Below are positions 40,412 through 49,229 of a stretch of DNA of 64,000 nt, piece by piece. The position numbers were made by a program, and so were the translations under genes. Position 1 is the first letter of the stretch; every line of letters begins with the position of its first letter. The notes beneath the pieces are model-generated. The model searched no databases and was not told the origin of the DNA. It worked only from the letters and a program-made list of their open reading frames with translations. The DNA is from Streptomyces spinosisporus (GTDB lineage Bacteria > Actinomycetota > Actinomycetes > Streptomycetales > Streptomycetaceae): positions 248,001 through 312,000 of the forward strand of contig NZ_JALDAX010000011.1 of NCBI RefSeq assembly GCF_022698145.1, in the 5' to 3' direction.

Positions 40412-41371
40412 CTAGTAGTCGGCCGTGCAGTACAGCGGTGCCGTGTCGGCGTTATCCTTGGTGACGAGACTGATCGGCGTCTTGTCGATCTTGTCGGCCT
40501 TCTCGTGACGCAGCAGGGACAGGGCGTTCTCCACCGCCAACTGCCCGGTCTTTGCAGCGGAGTTGGCGACCGTGGCGGCGAAACGCCCGTCCCTCAGAGC
40601 GGCCAGGCCCGCGTCGGTGCCGTTGACGGTGACGATCTTGACGCCCTGGCCGCCGGCCGCGTCGAAGGCCTTGCGGGCGGCGAAGGCCATCTCCTCGTTG
40701 GCGACGAACACGTAGTCGAGGTCCGGGTGGTCCCGGATCATGTCGGCGGCCACCTGTCGCGCCTTGGTGGCGTCGAACATGCCGGGCCGACTGGCCACCA
40801 CACGGGCGTTGGCGGGCAGCGCCCCGGTGAAGCCCCCGACCAGCAGGTCGGAGGCCGCGCCGGGGGCGCCTGCGATGACGCCGACCTCGGCCTGGTGGCC
40901 TGCCGCGTTCTCGCGGATCCATTGGGCGTCGAGCCGTCCGACGGCCTTCAGGTCGACCACGACGGCTCCGAGGATCTTGGAGGGTTCGGCGTTCACCGAG
41001 GTCAGGAAGACCGGGATGCCGGCGTCCTGGGCCTCGGCGATGTCCGTCCTGAGCGCGTGTGTGTCGACGGTCTGCACGATGATCACGTCGACGTGCCGGG
41101 CGATCATGTCCTTGATGTTGGACAGTTCCTGTGCGGCGTTCTGGTGCGAGTCGGCCGTGACGATCTCGGTGAGGTTGTTCTTCGCGGTCGTCACGACGGC
41201 CTGCTGCAGACAGGTGTGGAACAGGGTGTCGCCGCCGTTCACGAAGCCGATCCTCAGGGGGCCTTCGTGGGTCTCCGCGGCGCCGGACTGCATGGTGCAG
41301 CCGCTGAGGCCGAGGACAATGGCGAGGAGCGAGGCGGCCAGGGGTCTTCGGCGACGGTCGGACGAGGTCAT
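40412..41371 (-). CDS. Orphan sugar-binding lipoprotein (type I periplasmic-binding fold)
   Basis: A 319-residue lipoprotein (lipobox LGLSGC) of the ribose/galactose-binding-like class (CUT2 or sensor-type), seen in GDTLFHTCLQQAV, DVIIVQTVDTHALRTDI, VVASRPGMFDATKARQ, DYVFVANEEMAFAARKAF, and VTVNGTDAGLAALRDG. No permease or ATPase is near. Instead, a histidine kinase lies upstream and a tannase-family esterase downstream on the same strand. It may act as an extracellular sensor partner of the kinase or serve a distant transporter. The start ATG has AAGGCGG upstream. Confidence 0.88.
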   Translation of the reverse strand: MTSSDRRRRPLAASLLAIVLGLSGCTMQSGAAETHEGPLRIGFVNGGDTLFHTCLQQAVVTTAKNNLTEIVTADSHQNAAQELSNIKDMIARHVDVIIVQTVDTHALRTDIAEAQDAGIPVFLTSVNAEPSKILGAVVVDLKAVGRLDAQWIRENAAGHQAEVGVIAGAPGAASDLLVGGFTGALPANARVVASRPGMFDATKARQVAADMIRDHPDLDYVFVANEEMAFAARKAFDAAGGQGVKIVTVNGTDAGLAALRDGRFAATVANSAAKTGQLAVENALSLLRHEKADKIDKTPISLVTKDNADTAPLYCTADY

Positions 41372-41542
41372 GGCTGGGCCGCCTTTCAGTGGCGAGCGGG
41401 CTCGCGGCGTACGAGACCGGCCGAAGCTATAACCGTGCCGAACCCTGCGGATCCTCACGGATGCGCAAGCTATGGATGTGCGCGGTGCGGTATGCGGTCC
41501 GGCACCACATCCGGTACGCCTCGAAGTGCCGTTCCCCGCCGG

Positions 41543-42733
41543 TCAGTTGACCATCTTCCGCGGGTTGCCCAGGCCCGCACCGGACGTCCGGCCCACGGTC
41601 TCGCGCGTCCCGCTCGCGGACGTGTCCGTGCGTGGGGCGGCGGGGAGTCGGATGGTGGCGCACAGGCCGCCGGTGGGGCGTGGGGTGAGGTCGAGGGTGC
41701 CGTCGTGGGCTTGGACGATGCTGTGCACGATGGCCAACCCGAGACCGACGCCTGCGTGTTCGTCGGCGCGTATGCGTTCCGTTCCGCGTTGGAAGGGCTC
41801 CGTGAGGAGCGGTACCAGTTCCGGAGGAAGCGGAGGACCCGTGTTCTCGACCCGCAACACGCAGGTGTGGAGCCGCTGTTCGGTGTGGACCGTGACGGTG
41901 CCGTCGGCGGGGAGATTGTGGACGACGGCGTTCTGGACGAGGTTCGTCACCATGCGCAGGATCAGCGCCGGGGAACCGGAGGTCGGCGCCCGCTCGCCGG
42001 TGACGTCGAGCGTGATCCGGCGCTTTTCGGCGAGCGGAAGGAGCGTCTCGACGGCTTCCTCGGCCATGAGGGAGAGATCGACGGGCTCGCGCGCGAAGCT
42101 CCTGCGGCCCGCGCGGCTGAGCAGCAGAAGGGCCTCGGTGAGGTCGATCGCCCGCGTGTTGACGGTGCGAAGGCGTTCGATGAGTTCGTCCGGGTCCCGC
42201 GTGGGATCGTTGCGGGCGGCGTCGAGGAGCGTCCGGGAGATCGCCAGCGGGGTGCGCAGTTCGTGCGAGGCGTTCGCGGCGAACCTCTGCTGTTCGCCTA
42301 CGTGGGACTCCAGTTGTTCGAGCATGGTGTCGAACACGTCGGCGAGTTCACGGAATTCGTCCATCGGACCCGTCATACCGATCCGATGGGACAGGGATCC
42401 CTTCGCCGCCATCCGTGCGGCATGACCGATCCGCGTGAGCGGTGCGAGCATCCGCCCCGCGAGAACCCATCCGCCGGCGAGGCCGAACAGCAGGAGGAAG
42501 GCCAGCGCAATGGCGGCGGCAGGCACGAAGCCGCGCAGCATGTCCGAGCGGTTGGGCCCGACGATGATCACGGCGCCGAACGCTTCCTGGAGGGCCCGAG
42601 GGTCGTCCTGCGGAAGCCAGCGGAGCACGAACACCCACACCAGGGCCAGCAGAAGCGCACCGGCGAGGAAGAGGAACCCGGCGTAGCTGAGAGTGAGCTT
42701 CCATCGGGCGCTGAGCTCCCGGCGCCCTTTCAT
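41543..42733 (-). CDS. Sensor histidine kinase without intact response regulator
   Basis: A 396-residue membrane kinase: two transmembrane helices (residues 15-38 and 70-92) with a short 30-residue extracellular loop, a HAMP domain, the phosphorylated H157 in NASHELRTPLA, and an HATPase region (NLVQNAVVHN, GVGLGLAIVHSIVQ). The small sensor loop suggests detection of membrane or interaction signals rather than a large ligand. Its ATG overlaps (ATGA) the end of a fragmentary response-regulator reading frame. No complete regulator is present in the window, so the kinase is either orphaned or works with a distant partner. Confidence 0.92.
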   Translation of the reverse strand: MKGRRELSARWKLTLSYAGFLFLAGALLLALVWVFVLRWLPQDDPRALQEAFGAVIIVGPNRSDMLRGFVPAAAIALAFLLLFGLAGGWVLAGRMLAPLTRIGHAARMAAKGSLSHRIGMTGPMDEFRELADVFDTMLEQLESHVGEQQRFAANASHELRTPLAISRTLLDAARNDPTRDPDELIERLRTVNTRAIDLTEALLLLSRAGRRSFAREPVDLSLMAEEAVETLLPLAEKRRITLDVTGERAPTSGSPALILRMVTNLVQNAVVHNLPADGTVTVHTEQRLHTCVLRVENTGPPLPPELVPLLTEPFQRGTERIRADEHAGVGLGLAIVHSIVQAHDGTLDLTPRPTGGLCATIRLPAAPRTDTSASGTRETVGRTSGAGLGNPRKMVN

Positions 42734-42843
42734 GAGTGCCGTCCGGGTGAGCGGTGTGCGCGGCTGCGGTGGGGTGCCCGCAGCCGCGGACCGTCACGGA
42801 CGACTTCACTCGGGCAGGGCTCCTCCTCGGTCAGAACGTGCAT
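42730..42843 (-). pseudogene. Remnant of an OmpR-type response regulator
   Basis: Minus strand from the ATG at 42843: MHVLTEEEPCPSEVVRDG aligns with the usual start MRVLVVEDE...VRDG of OmpR-type regulators. In the +1 frame further on, VTVRGCGHPTAAA resembles the usual C-terminal ETVRGVGYRLAA. Only about 110 bp remain of about 680. The phosphoacceptor Asp, the rest of the receiver and the DNA-binding domain are missing. The ATGA overlap with the kinase is preserved. I read this as a large in-place deletion plus frameshift. Short and diverged, so not certain. Confidence 0.5.
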
Positions 42844-42893
42844 GCCGGAAGCCTAGGCAGCGCCACATATCGCCGCCGTATGCAAGGACGCGG

Positions 42894-43841
42894 CTACTCC
42901 TCGTCCGCCGTCGTCGCCGGCCTCGTCCGGCCGGGTTCCGGTGGGATCTCCTCCTGGGCACGGATGTGCAGCACGTCGCCGATGAACAGGTCGTAGACGA
43001 GCACGCCGATCACACCGCCGACCAGTGGTCCGACGATGGGTATCCAGAAGTAGTTGCTGAAGGCGCCGGACAAGGTGCCCGGCATGGCCAGGTCCTGCCA
43101 GCCTGCCGCCCAGGTGAACAGCCGTGGGCCGAGGTCACGGGCGGGGTTGATGGCGTACCCGGCGTTGGCGCCGAAGGACATGCCGATGGCGGCCACGGCG
43201 AAGCCGACCAGCAGCGGGCCGAGGTTCGCCTTCACCGCGGTGTTGCGCAGGTCGATCAGGGCGACGACCAGCATCACCAGGAAGGCGGTGCCGACGATCT
43301 GGTCGATCAGCGGGCCCCAGATGCCGCCGTGGAAGTACGGCGCCGGGAAGGTGCCGAAGATGGAGAACGAGGCGAGGGTGTGTCCGTTGGTCTTGGGGCC
43401 CTTCATGGCGTCGTCGAAGGTGTTGATCGCATCGTGGTAGACGGCGTAGACGAGCGCGGCACCCGCGAAGGCCCCGACCAGTTGGGAGATCCAGTAGGGG
43501 AGGACCTTGGCCCAGGGGAACTTGCGGCGCACGGCGAACGCCAGCGTCACCGCCGGGTTGATGTGCGCGCCACTGACGCCGCCGGCCACGTACACACCGA
43601 AGACGACGGCCATCGCCCAGCCCCAGGTGATGAGCAGCCAGTCCCCGGCGCCGAGGAAGAACGTCGTGGGTCCGGAGGTGCGACCCGACCCTGGGAGGGC
43701 GGCGACCGCCATCGCCACCACACCGCAACCAAAGGCGATCAGGACGAAGGTGCCCAGGAACTCAGCCAGGCACTCACCCCACAACCCTCCCCGGCGCCTG
43801 AGCCGGGAGGGTTTGAGCAGGGGCTGGATCTCTACGGCCAT
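42894..43841 (-). CDS. MIP-family aquaglyceroporin
   Basis: A 315-residue channel with six helices and both pore motifs: HINPAVTLAF (first NPA) and GYAINPARDLGPR (second NPA with the Asp characteristic of glycerol facilitators). It passes glycerol or other small polyols and water. No glycerol kinase or glycerol-3-phosphate dehydrogenase is adjacent, unlike GlpF operons, so it may serve osmotic or polyol uptake. An extension of 25 basic residues at the N-terminus (LLKPSRLRRRGG) is unusual. GGGAGG precedes the ATG at 43841. Confidence 0.92.
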   Translation of the reverse strand: MAVEIQPLLKPSRLRRRGGLWGECLAEFLGTFVLIAFGCGVVAMAVAALPGSGRTSGPTTFFLGAGDWLLITWGWAMAVVFGVYVAGGVSGAHINPAVTLAFAVRRKFPWAKVLPYWISQLVGAFAGAALVYAVYHDAINTFDDAMKGPKTNGHTLASFSIFGTFPAPYFHGGIWGPLIDQIVGTAFLVMLVVALIDLRNTAVKANLGPLLVGFAVAAIGMSFGANAGYAINPARDLGPRLFTWAAGWQDLAMPGTLSGAFSNYFWIPIVGPLVGGVIGVLVYDLFIGDVLHIRAQEEIPPEPGRTRPATTADEE

Positions 43842-44177
43842 GTGATCCTCCCGATGTGCGGTTGTGCACCACGCCGAAGCGCGGTTTGTCCCGTCATAAC
43901 GCCGCTGGACGGCTGCGGCAAGTTCGGCGGGCCGCCCTCCGGTGCCGCGGCCGATCGACCTCGGCGCGGGGTCGTGCACCGCCGGTGGTGAGTGCGCTCG
44001 GGGAGAGCCGGAGCAGGTCGGCACGGTGACTGTTGCAGTGTGCAATAGCCTACTCCCGGGTCGACGCTGCGGCACAGGTGTGTGCGGCGTCCCGCTCAGG
44101 CAGGGCCGGTCCGTGATCGCGTAGACGTTTCAACGCGTGATCGCGTAGACGGTGTCACACGTGAGCGCGCCGGTCAT
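43842..44177. other. Intergenic region without a supported gene
   Basis: No reading frame here has convincing coding character. It contains the inverted repeat TTGCA-GTG-TGCAA (44033-44045), an operator-like site about 190 bp before the aquaglyceroporin start, and a direct repeat CGTGATCGCGTAGACG at 44112-44127 and 44136-44151. The aquaglyceroporin promoter probably lies in its first 100 bp. Confidence 0.55.
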
Positions 44178-44750
44178 TCACACGACCGACCCGCCCCACC
44201 GCCGGTCCGCCTGCTCCCAGGCGTCGGCCCACAGACGCATACGGCGTCGGCCCAGGCCCGCCTGTATGCACTGGACACCGACCAGTACCACCACACCCGC
44301 ACCGCCCGCCGCCGTGAGGCCGACCATGGCGGACTGGAACATCGCGTTCGTGGGGGACAGGGGCTCGGCCGTCAGCTCGTTCCGGGCGTTCGCCCACACC
44401 CGGATCGGGTCACCCGGGGCGGCTCCCGCCCGCACATGGGTACGGCCCGTGTGCGCGTGTCCGTCGGTTCCGGTCCAGCGGACCGTCGCCCGTATCCGGC
44501 GATCGCTCGTCGGACCCGTCGTGGCCTCGGACTTCGCGCGTTTCACCACGACCGCGGAGACCGGTCGGCGTTCGGCCCGCGCGCGGTCGTAGCCCGCCGC
44601 GGCGGCGCTGCCCGTCACCCACGCCGCCGCCAGACCACCCGCTATGGCGCACACCCAGGCCGCGAGGATGACCCACGCCTCCACGACATCGATACGCCGT
44701 CGCAGCGGATTGCTCCGCCACCTCCACAGCCGCACGCTCGCGCGGCTCAT
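44178..44750 (-). CDS. Rv1733c-like membrane protein
   Basis: A 190-residue protein with two transmembrane segments (VEAWVILAAWVCAIAGGLAAAWV and GLTAAGGAGVVVLVGVQ, in part) and a soluble domain of about 100 residues between them. The opening WRWRSNPLRRRIDVVEAW and the middle RRPVSAVVV...ATVRWTGTDGHAHTG are shared with the actinobacterial Rv1733c family, whose function is unknown. I chose the ATG at 44750; a GTG at 44771 with GAGGGG abutting it is the alternative. It stands alone between an aquaglyceroporin and the GntR gene. Confidence 0.75.
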   Translation of the reverse strand: MSRASVRLWRWRSNPLRRRIDVVEAWVILAAWVCAIAGGLAAAWVTGSAAAAGYDRARAERRPVSAVVVKRAKSEATTGPTSDRRIRATVRWTGTDGHAHTGRTHVRAGAAPGDPIRVWANARNELTAEPLSPTNAMFQSAMVGLTAAGGAGVVVLVGVQCIQAGLGRRRMRLWADAWEQADRRWGGSVV

Positions 44751-44907
44751 GTCGTCGTCACGGGCCGACACCCCCTCGAGAGTCCCGGCGGCACCTGTCT
44801 CGGATGTTGCCCTGTGCAATGGTTCCTGAGCGACTGCTACCCCCGGCGGCCCCGTCGACACCCGGCGGCGCCGAACTCACCGGCCCGTCGGACGGCGTCG
44901 CGGGTCG

Positions 44908-45729
44908 TCAGTGCGGGGTGGTGGGCGTCGCTTCCCACTGGGTGACCGTGCCGGGCGGCATGCCCGGGATGAAGCCGGTCTCGGGCGGCGTGCCGTGGGT
45001 GTGCGAGGAGTCCAGGGTGAGGCGGGAGACGATGCGGTAGCGGTCGCCCCGGTAGATGGAGTGGACGTACTCCACGGGCCGGCCCTCGGTGTCGTTGGTG
45101 AGGCGTTCGAAGAGCAGGGCGGGGGAGAGGTGGGGGACCTCCAGGAGTCTGCCCTCGGCCTGGCTGACGACGGTGGGCTCGATCGTCTGCACGGCGTCGC
45201 GCACATGGACCCGGTGCCGCTCCCGCAGATGCTCGTACAGATCGCCCGCCTCCAGCTCCTGCGCGGTGAGCGCGGGCACCAGGTCCGCCCGGATGTGCAG
45301 GTGTTCGATCGCCATCGGGGCGCCGTCGACCAGGCGCAGCCGGGCCGCGTAGACGATGTCGGCGGCGGGGGAGAGGCTGAGCTTGCGGCCCACACGGGCG
45401 CCGGCCGCGATGGTGGTGAACTCCAGCAAGCGGCTCGACCAGGTGCCGGACGCCTGCGGAAGGGTCATGCCGTGGGAGTCGGAGACGAGTTCCTGGGTGA
45501 TCTTCTCGGGTGCCACGAACATGCCGCGGCCGTGTTCGCGTACGAGGAGTCCGGCCGCCACGAGTTCGTCGACCGCCGCTCGCAGGGTCGGCCGGGAGAC
45601 GTTCAGGTCGGCGCACAGGGTCCGCTCGGAGGGAATGGCGTCCCCCGGTCGAAGTGACTCGATCAACTGCAGGATGTGGTCCCGCACTCGCTCCCGCTTG
45701 AGGACCGCTCCCGAGTCGCCAGCCGTCAT
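44908..45729 (-). CDS. GntR/HutC-family regulator of the das-like cluster
   Basis: A 273-residue regulator: winged helix (RPGDAIPSERTLCADLNVSR, in part) and a UTRA ligand domain (DIVYAARLRLVDGAPMAIEHLHI, in part, then YVHSIYRGDRYRIVSRL). The UTRA end matches that of DasR, but the N-terminal half differs, so this is a DasR paralogue, not DasR. An extra C-terminal tail (THGTPPETGFIPG...) is unusual. It is divergent from the transport operon, with at least three CTGACC half-sites and two inverted repeats in the gap. The likely ligand is a phosphorylated amino sugar. AGGAG precedes the ATG. Confidence 0.9.
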   Translation of the reverse strand: MTAGDSGAVLKRERVRDHILQLIESLRPGDAIPSERTLCADLNVSRPTLRAAVDELVAAGLLVREHGRGMFVAPEKITQELVSDSHGMTLPQASGTWSSRLLEFTTIAAGARVGRKLSLSPAADIVYAARLRLVDGAPMAIEHLHIRADLVPALTAQELEAGDLYEHLRERHRVHVRDAVQTIEPTVVSQAEGRLLEVPHLSPALLFERLTNDTEGRPVEYVHSIYRGDRYRIVSRLTLDSSHTHGTPPETGFIPGMPPGTVTQWEATPTTPH

Positions 45730-45762
45730 GTCGCCCGCTCCTGCCGCCGTGCGTGAAATTTC

Positions 45763-45820
45763 CTGACCAGTTTTCTGACCAGTGTCCCTGACCTTTTACC
45801 ACTGACCGCCACTGGTCAAG
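45763..45820. promoter_or_regulatory. Array of GntR half-sites before the GntR gene
   Basis: CTGACCAGT at 45763-45771 and 45775-45783 (12 bp apart), CTGACC at 45788-45793, and the inverted repeat TGACC-N6-GGTCA at 45803-45818. The array ends 34 bp before the GntR ATG (minus strand), so it most likely serves autoregulation. TGGTCA/TGACCA half-sites are typical of HutC-type GntR regulators. Confidence 0.65.
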
Positions 45821-45910
45821 TGCAGTGTAGACGCCGCTCCTCGCCTACGGCCGGGTCCCGGGGCTGCTCTGCGCTCAAAAGCAGTGCGAGCGCGAGGGGT
45901 TGACGCCTCT

Positions 45911-45926
45911 ATTGGTCTATGCCACC
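45911..45926 (+). promoter_or_regulatory. Candidate DasR operator (dre) before the das-like operon
   Basis: ATTGGTCTATGCCACC matches 12 of 16 bases of the dre consensus ACTGGTCTAGACCACT. It overlaps the spacer after a TTGACG hexamer (45900-45905), so binding would block the operon promoter. The first chitinase gene of the window carries a similar site. Confidence 0.62.
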
Positions 45927-45953
45927 TTCATCCACCACCGACAGGTCACCTGT

Positions 45954-45969
45954 CCAGTTGCTCAACTGG
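45954..45969. promoter_or_regulatory. Inverted repeat before the binding-protein gene
   Basis: CCAGTTG-CT-CAACTGG is a perfect 7-bp inverted repeat, followed by TCAGT. It is 37 bp before the binding-protein start, and its ACTGGTCA matches the half-sites in front of the GntR gene. It is probably the operon operator of the local GntR. Confidence 0.65.
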
Positions 45970-46005
45970 TCAGTTCGTATGGTGCTTTCCCTTCAGAGGT
46001 GAACT

Positions 46006-47274
46006 GTGAAGCTCCGCATGCTTGCAGGTGTGTCCGCGCTGGTGATCGCTGGAGGCCTCAGTGCCTGCAGCGGCGGTTCCGGATCGTCCGGCGACTCCGC
46101 CGACGGCACGACGACGATCGACGTATGGCTCATGCGCGACAGCATCTCCGCGCAGTTCCAGAAGGAGTTCGTCAAGGGATTCGAGGCCGCCCACCCGCAC
46201 ATCAAGGTCAAGGTGCAGATCCAGGAGTGGGACGGCATCGGGAACAAGGTGACCGCCGCACTCGCCAGCAACGACGCCCCGGACGTCATCGAAACGGGCA
46301 ACACCCAGGTCGCCCAGTTCGCCCAGAGCGGAGGCCTGCTCGACCTCAGCGACAAGGTCGATGAACTCGGCGGGAGCAACTGGCTCAAGGGACTGGCCGA
46401 ACCGGGAGCGTACGACGGCAAGCAGTACGGCATCCCCTACTACGCGGCCAACCGCGTCGTGATCTACCGCACCGACCTGTTCAAGAAGGCCGGCGTCGAC
46501 CCCGCCGCCATCAAGACCCGGGATCAGTGGATCGCGGCCACCAAGAAGCTCAACTCCTCCGGCTCCCAGGGCATCTACCTGCCGGGCCAGATGTGGTACG
46601 CGCTCGCCGGCTTCATCTGGGACGAGGGCGGCGACCTCGCCACCCGCACCGGCGGCACCTGGAAGGGCACCCTCGACACACCGCAGGCGCTGCGCGGCAT
46701 GGACTTCTACAAGAAGCTCCAGGCCCTCGGCAAGGGCCCCAAGGACTCCGACGAGGCCGAACCGCCGCAGGCCGAGGTCATGGCCAAGGGACAGGTGGCG
46801 CAGATCATCTCGACACCCGGCGGAGCCAACGTGGTCACCCAGAACAACCCCGACCTCAAGGGCAAGCTCGGCTTCTTCCCGATTCCCGGCAAGACCGCCG
46901 CGCGCCCCGGTTCCGTGTTCATCGGCGGCTCCGACCTCGTCATCCCGGCCGCGTCCGGCAAGCAGGACGCCGCCTTCACGTTCGTCAAGGACCTCACCGG
47001 CGACGCCTGGCAGCGCAAGCTCGCCGCCGCGATGAGCTACGTACCGAACAAGACCACCCTGGCCGACGCGGTCGCCTCCGACCCGGGCGCCTCCGCCATG
47101 GCCGTGGGTGCCGCCGTCGGACGGGCCACCCCCAACACCCCCGGCTGGGCCGCCGTCGAGGCCAAGAACCCCATCAAGGACTACATGACCGCGGTGCTCA
47201 CCGGCGGCAACGCAAAGGAGGAGGCGGCCAAGAGCTCCGACGCGATCACCGCCGCCATGAAGGGCGGCTCCTGA
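46006..47274 (+). CDS. Sugar-binding lipoprotein (DasA-like)
   Basis: A 422-residue lipoprotein (lipobox GGLSAC) of the CUT1 binding family. The stretch IQEWDGIGNKVTAALASNDAPDVIE and the segment IPYYAANRVVIYR (in part) closely follow the pattern of DasA, the chitobiose/chitooligosaccharide-binding protein of Streptomyces. It leads the operon binding protein-permease-permease-GH20, with two operators upstream. Since the canonical das locus has another regulator, this is probably a second, paralogous amino-sugar uptake system. Confidence 0.9.
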   Translation: MKLRMLAGVSALVIAGGLSACSGGSGSSGDSADGTTTIDVWLMRDSISAQFQKEFVKGFEAAHPHIKVKVQIQEWDGIGNKVTAALASNDAPDVIETGNTQVAQFAQSGGLLDLSDKVDELGGSNWLKGLAEPGAYDGKQYGIPYYAANRVVIYRTDLFKKAGVDPAAIKTRDQWIAATKKLNSSGSQGIYLPGQMWYALAGFIWDEGGDLATRTGGTWKGTLDTPQALRGMDFYKKLQALGKGPKDSDEAEPPQAEVMAKGQVAQIISTPGGANVVTQNNPDLKGKLGFFPIPGKTAARPGSVFIGGSDLVIPAASGKQDAAFTFVKDLTGDAWQRKLAAAMSYVPNKTTLADAVASDPGASAMAVGAAVGRATPNTPGWAAVEAKNPIKDYMTAVLTGGNAKEEAAKSSDAITAAMKGGS

Positions 47275-47342
47275 GCCGTGCCGGCCGGTGCCACACCCCC
47301 GTGGCGCCGGCATCCCTGCCCGCACCGAGAGGAGAGGACGCC

Positions 47343-48335
47343 GTGTCCGTCACCCGGGAACACAGCGCGGCGCCGGCCCGGGTCCGGCTCCGCCGGCCCA
47401 CGACGCGCCCCGTGCGGCAGGAGCCGGGCGGCGTGCGCCGGCGTCGGGGCGCGGGAGCATGGCCCTACCTGCTGGCCGCTCCCACGGTCCTGGGCATGCT
47501 GTATCTGCTCGTCTACCCGCTCGCCCGCGCCGTCCTGATCTCGCTGCAGGACTTCCAACTGCGTCAACTCATCCGCGGAAACGCCGAGTTCGTGGGCCTG
47601 CGCAACTACGAGACACTGCTGACGGACGAGCGCTTCTGGCAGGTCGTACGCCGCACCTTCCTGTTCATGGCCGTCAACGTCGTCCTCATCATGCTGCTGG
47701 CCACCCTGGTCGCCCTGCTCATCGAACGCCTCGGCCGCCGGTGGCGGCTCGCCCTGCTCAGCGCACTCGTCCTAGCCTGGGCGATGCCGGTCATCGCCGC
47801 AACGACCGTCTTCCAATGGCTGTTCCATTCCGAGTTCGGCATCGTCAACTGGTCCCTGAAACACCTGGGGTTCAGTTCCTTCGACCGCTATCCGTGGTTC
47901 GCGCACGGCCCGGCCGCCTTCACGATCCTGGTGCTGCTGATCGTCTGGCAGTCGGTTCCCTTCGCGGCCATCACCCTCTACTCGGCGCTGACGACCGTGC
48001 CTTCGGAGCTGTACGAGTCGGCCCGCATCGACGGCGCCTCGGGCGGCCGCATCTTCCGCTCGGTCACCTTCCCGATGATCCGCCCGATCTTCATGCTGGT
48101 GTTCTCTCTCGAAGTCATCTGGACCTTCAAGGCGTTCGTGCAGATCTGGGTGATGACCAACGGGGGGCCGGGCGACGCCACCACCATCCTGCCCGTCTAC
48201 GCCGTCCAGACCGCCCTGTCCAGCCAGCGCTACGACCTCGGCTCCGCGGCCTCGATGGTCAGCGTGCTGCTGATGGCCGCCGTACTCGTCCTGTACTTCC
48301 GCCAGATGTTCCGACAGGAGGGCGAGGCCCTGTGA
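47343..48335 (+). CDS. Sugar ABC permease (DasB-like)
   Basis: A 330-residue CUT1 permease with six helices; the EAA motif reads ELYESARIDGASGGRIFR. A long basic N-terminus (RLRRPTTRPVRQEPGGVRRRRG, in part) precedes the first helix. The GTG at 47343 has GAGAGGAGAGG upstream. It is 68 bp after the binding-protein gene and overlaps the next permease by 4 bp (GTGA). No ATPase accompanies it. Confidence 0.92.
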   Translation: MSVTREHSAAPARVRLRRPTTRPVRQEPGGVRRRRGAGAWPYLLAAPTVLGMLYLLVYPLARAVLISLQDFQLRQLIRGNAEFVGLRNYETLLTDERFWQVVRRTFLFMAVNVVLIMLLATLVALLIERLGRRWRLALLSALVLAWAMPVIAATTVFQWLFHSEFGIVNWSLKHLGFSSFDRYPWFAHGPAAFTILVLLIVWQSVPFAAITLYSALTTVPSELYESARIDGASGGRIFRSVTFPMIRPIFMLVFSLEVIWTFKAFVQIWVMTNGGPGDATTILPVYAVQTALSSQRYDLGSAASMVSVLLMAAVLVLYFRQMFRQEGEAL

Positions 48336-49171
48336 GCACCGCACGACTTCGCCTGCGACGCGCCCCGCTGCACGCGGCCGCCGTCGTGACGATCGTCCTC
48401 TGCCTCTTCCCCGTCTACTGGATGATCACCACCGCGTTCAAGCCCAACCGGGACATCCAGTCCGCGAGCCCCCAATTCCTGCCGCACACCTGGACGTTGG
48501 AGCACTTCCGCACCGCCGTCGACGCCGACGGATTCGCACTGTTCTGGCGCAACAGCATCCTCGTGACCCTGAGCGCGGTGCTGCTCGCGCTGATCGTGGC
48601 ACTCGGCGCGTCCTTCGCCGTCGCCCGCATGCGCTGGCGCGGCAGGCGCCAGTTCATGCTGCTGGTCTTCGTCGCGCAGATGGCGCCGTGGGAAGCACTG
48701 ATCATCCCCGTGTACATCATCTCCCGCGACACCGGCATGCTCGACCGGCTGCCCACCCTGACCCTCGTCTACTTCATGATGACGCTGCCGTTCACCATCG
48801 TCGTGCTGCGCGGATTCATCGCCGCGATCCCGCAGGAGCTGGAGGAGGCGGCACAGGTCGACGGCTGCACCCGTATGCGCGCCTTCCGTCACATCACCTT
48901 CCCGCTGCTCGCCCCGGGCCTGATGGCCACCTCCCTGTTCGGCTACGTCACCGCCTGGAACGAGTTCGCCTACGCCAACTTCCTGATCATCAAGCACCAG
49001 GACAGCCGCACCCTGCCCGTCTGGCTGTCCTCCTTCCAGAACGTCTTCGGCACGGACTGGGGCGCCACCATGGCCGCCTCCACCCTCTTCGCACTCCCCG
49101 CACTCGTCGTGTTCCTGCTCCTGCAACGGCATGTGACCTCCGGCTTCGCCGCCGGCGCCGTCAAGGGCTGA
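48332..49171 (+). CDS. Sugar ABC permease (DasC-like)
   Basis: A 279-residue CUT1 permease with six helices and the EAA motif QELEEAAQVDGCTRMRAFRH. The GTG start overlaps the preceding stop, so the two membrane subunits are translated in a coupled way. With the binding protein and an ATPase encoded elsewhere it imports the chitin-derived sugar. Confidence 0.92.
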   Translation: MSTARLRLRRAPLHAAAVVTIVLCLFPVYWMITTAFKPNRDIQSASPQFLPHTWTLEHFRTAVDADGFALFWRNSILVTLSAVLLALIVALGASFAVARMRWRGRRQFMLLVFVAQMAPWEALIIPVYIISRDTGMLDRLPTLTLVYFMMTLPFTIVVLRGFIAAIPQELEEAAQVDGCTRMRAFRHITFPLLAPGLMATSLFGYVTAWNEFAYANFLIIKHQDSRTLPVWLSSFQNVFGTDWGATMAASTLFALPALVVFLLLQRHVTSGFAAGAVKG

Positions 49172-49229
49172 TCCACCCGCGCCCTCCGCCCCTGCGCACT
49201 CCTCCACACGCGACCCTCGGAGACAGTCA

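Noticed and set aside
44082..44945. 287-codon plus-strand frame opposite the Rv1733c-like gene
   Set aside because: Arg/His/Pro-rich shadow without domain. The minus strand has membrane segments and a recognisable N-terminus.
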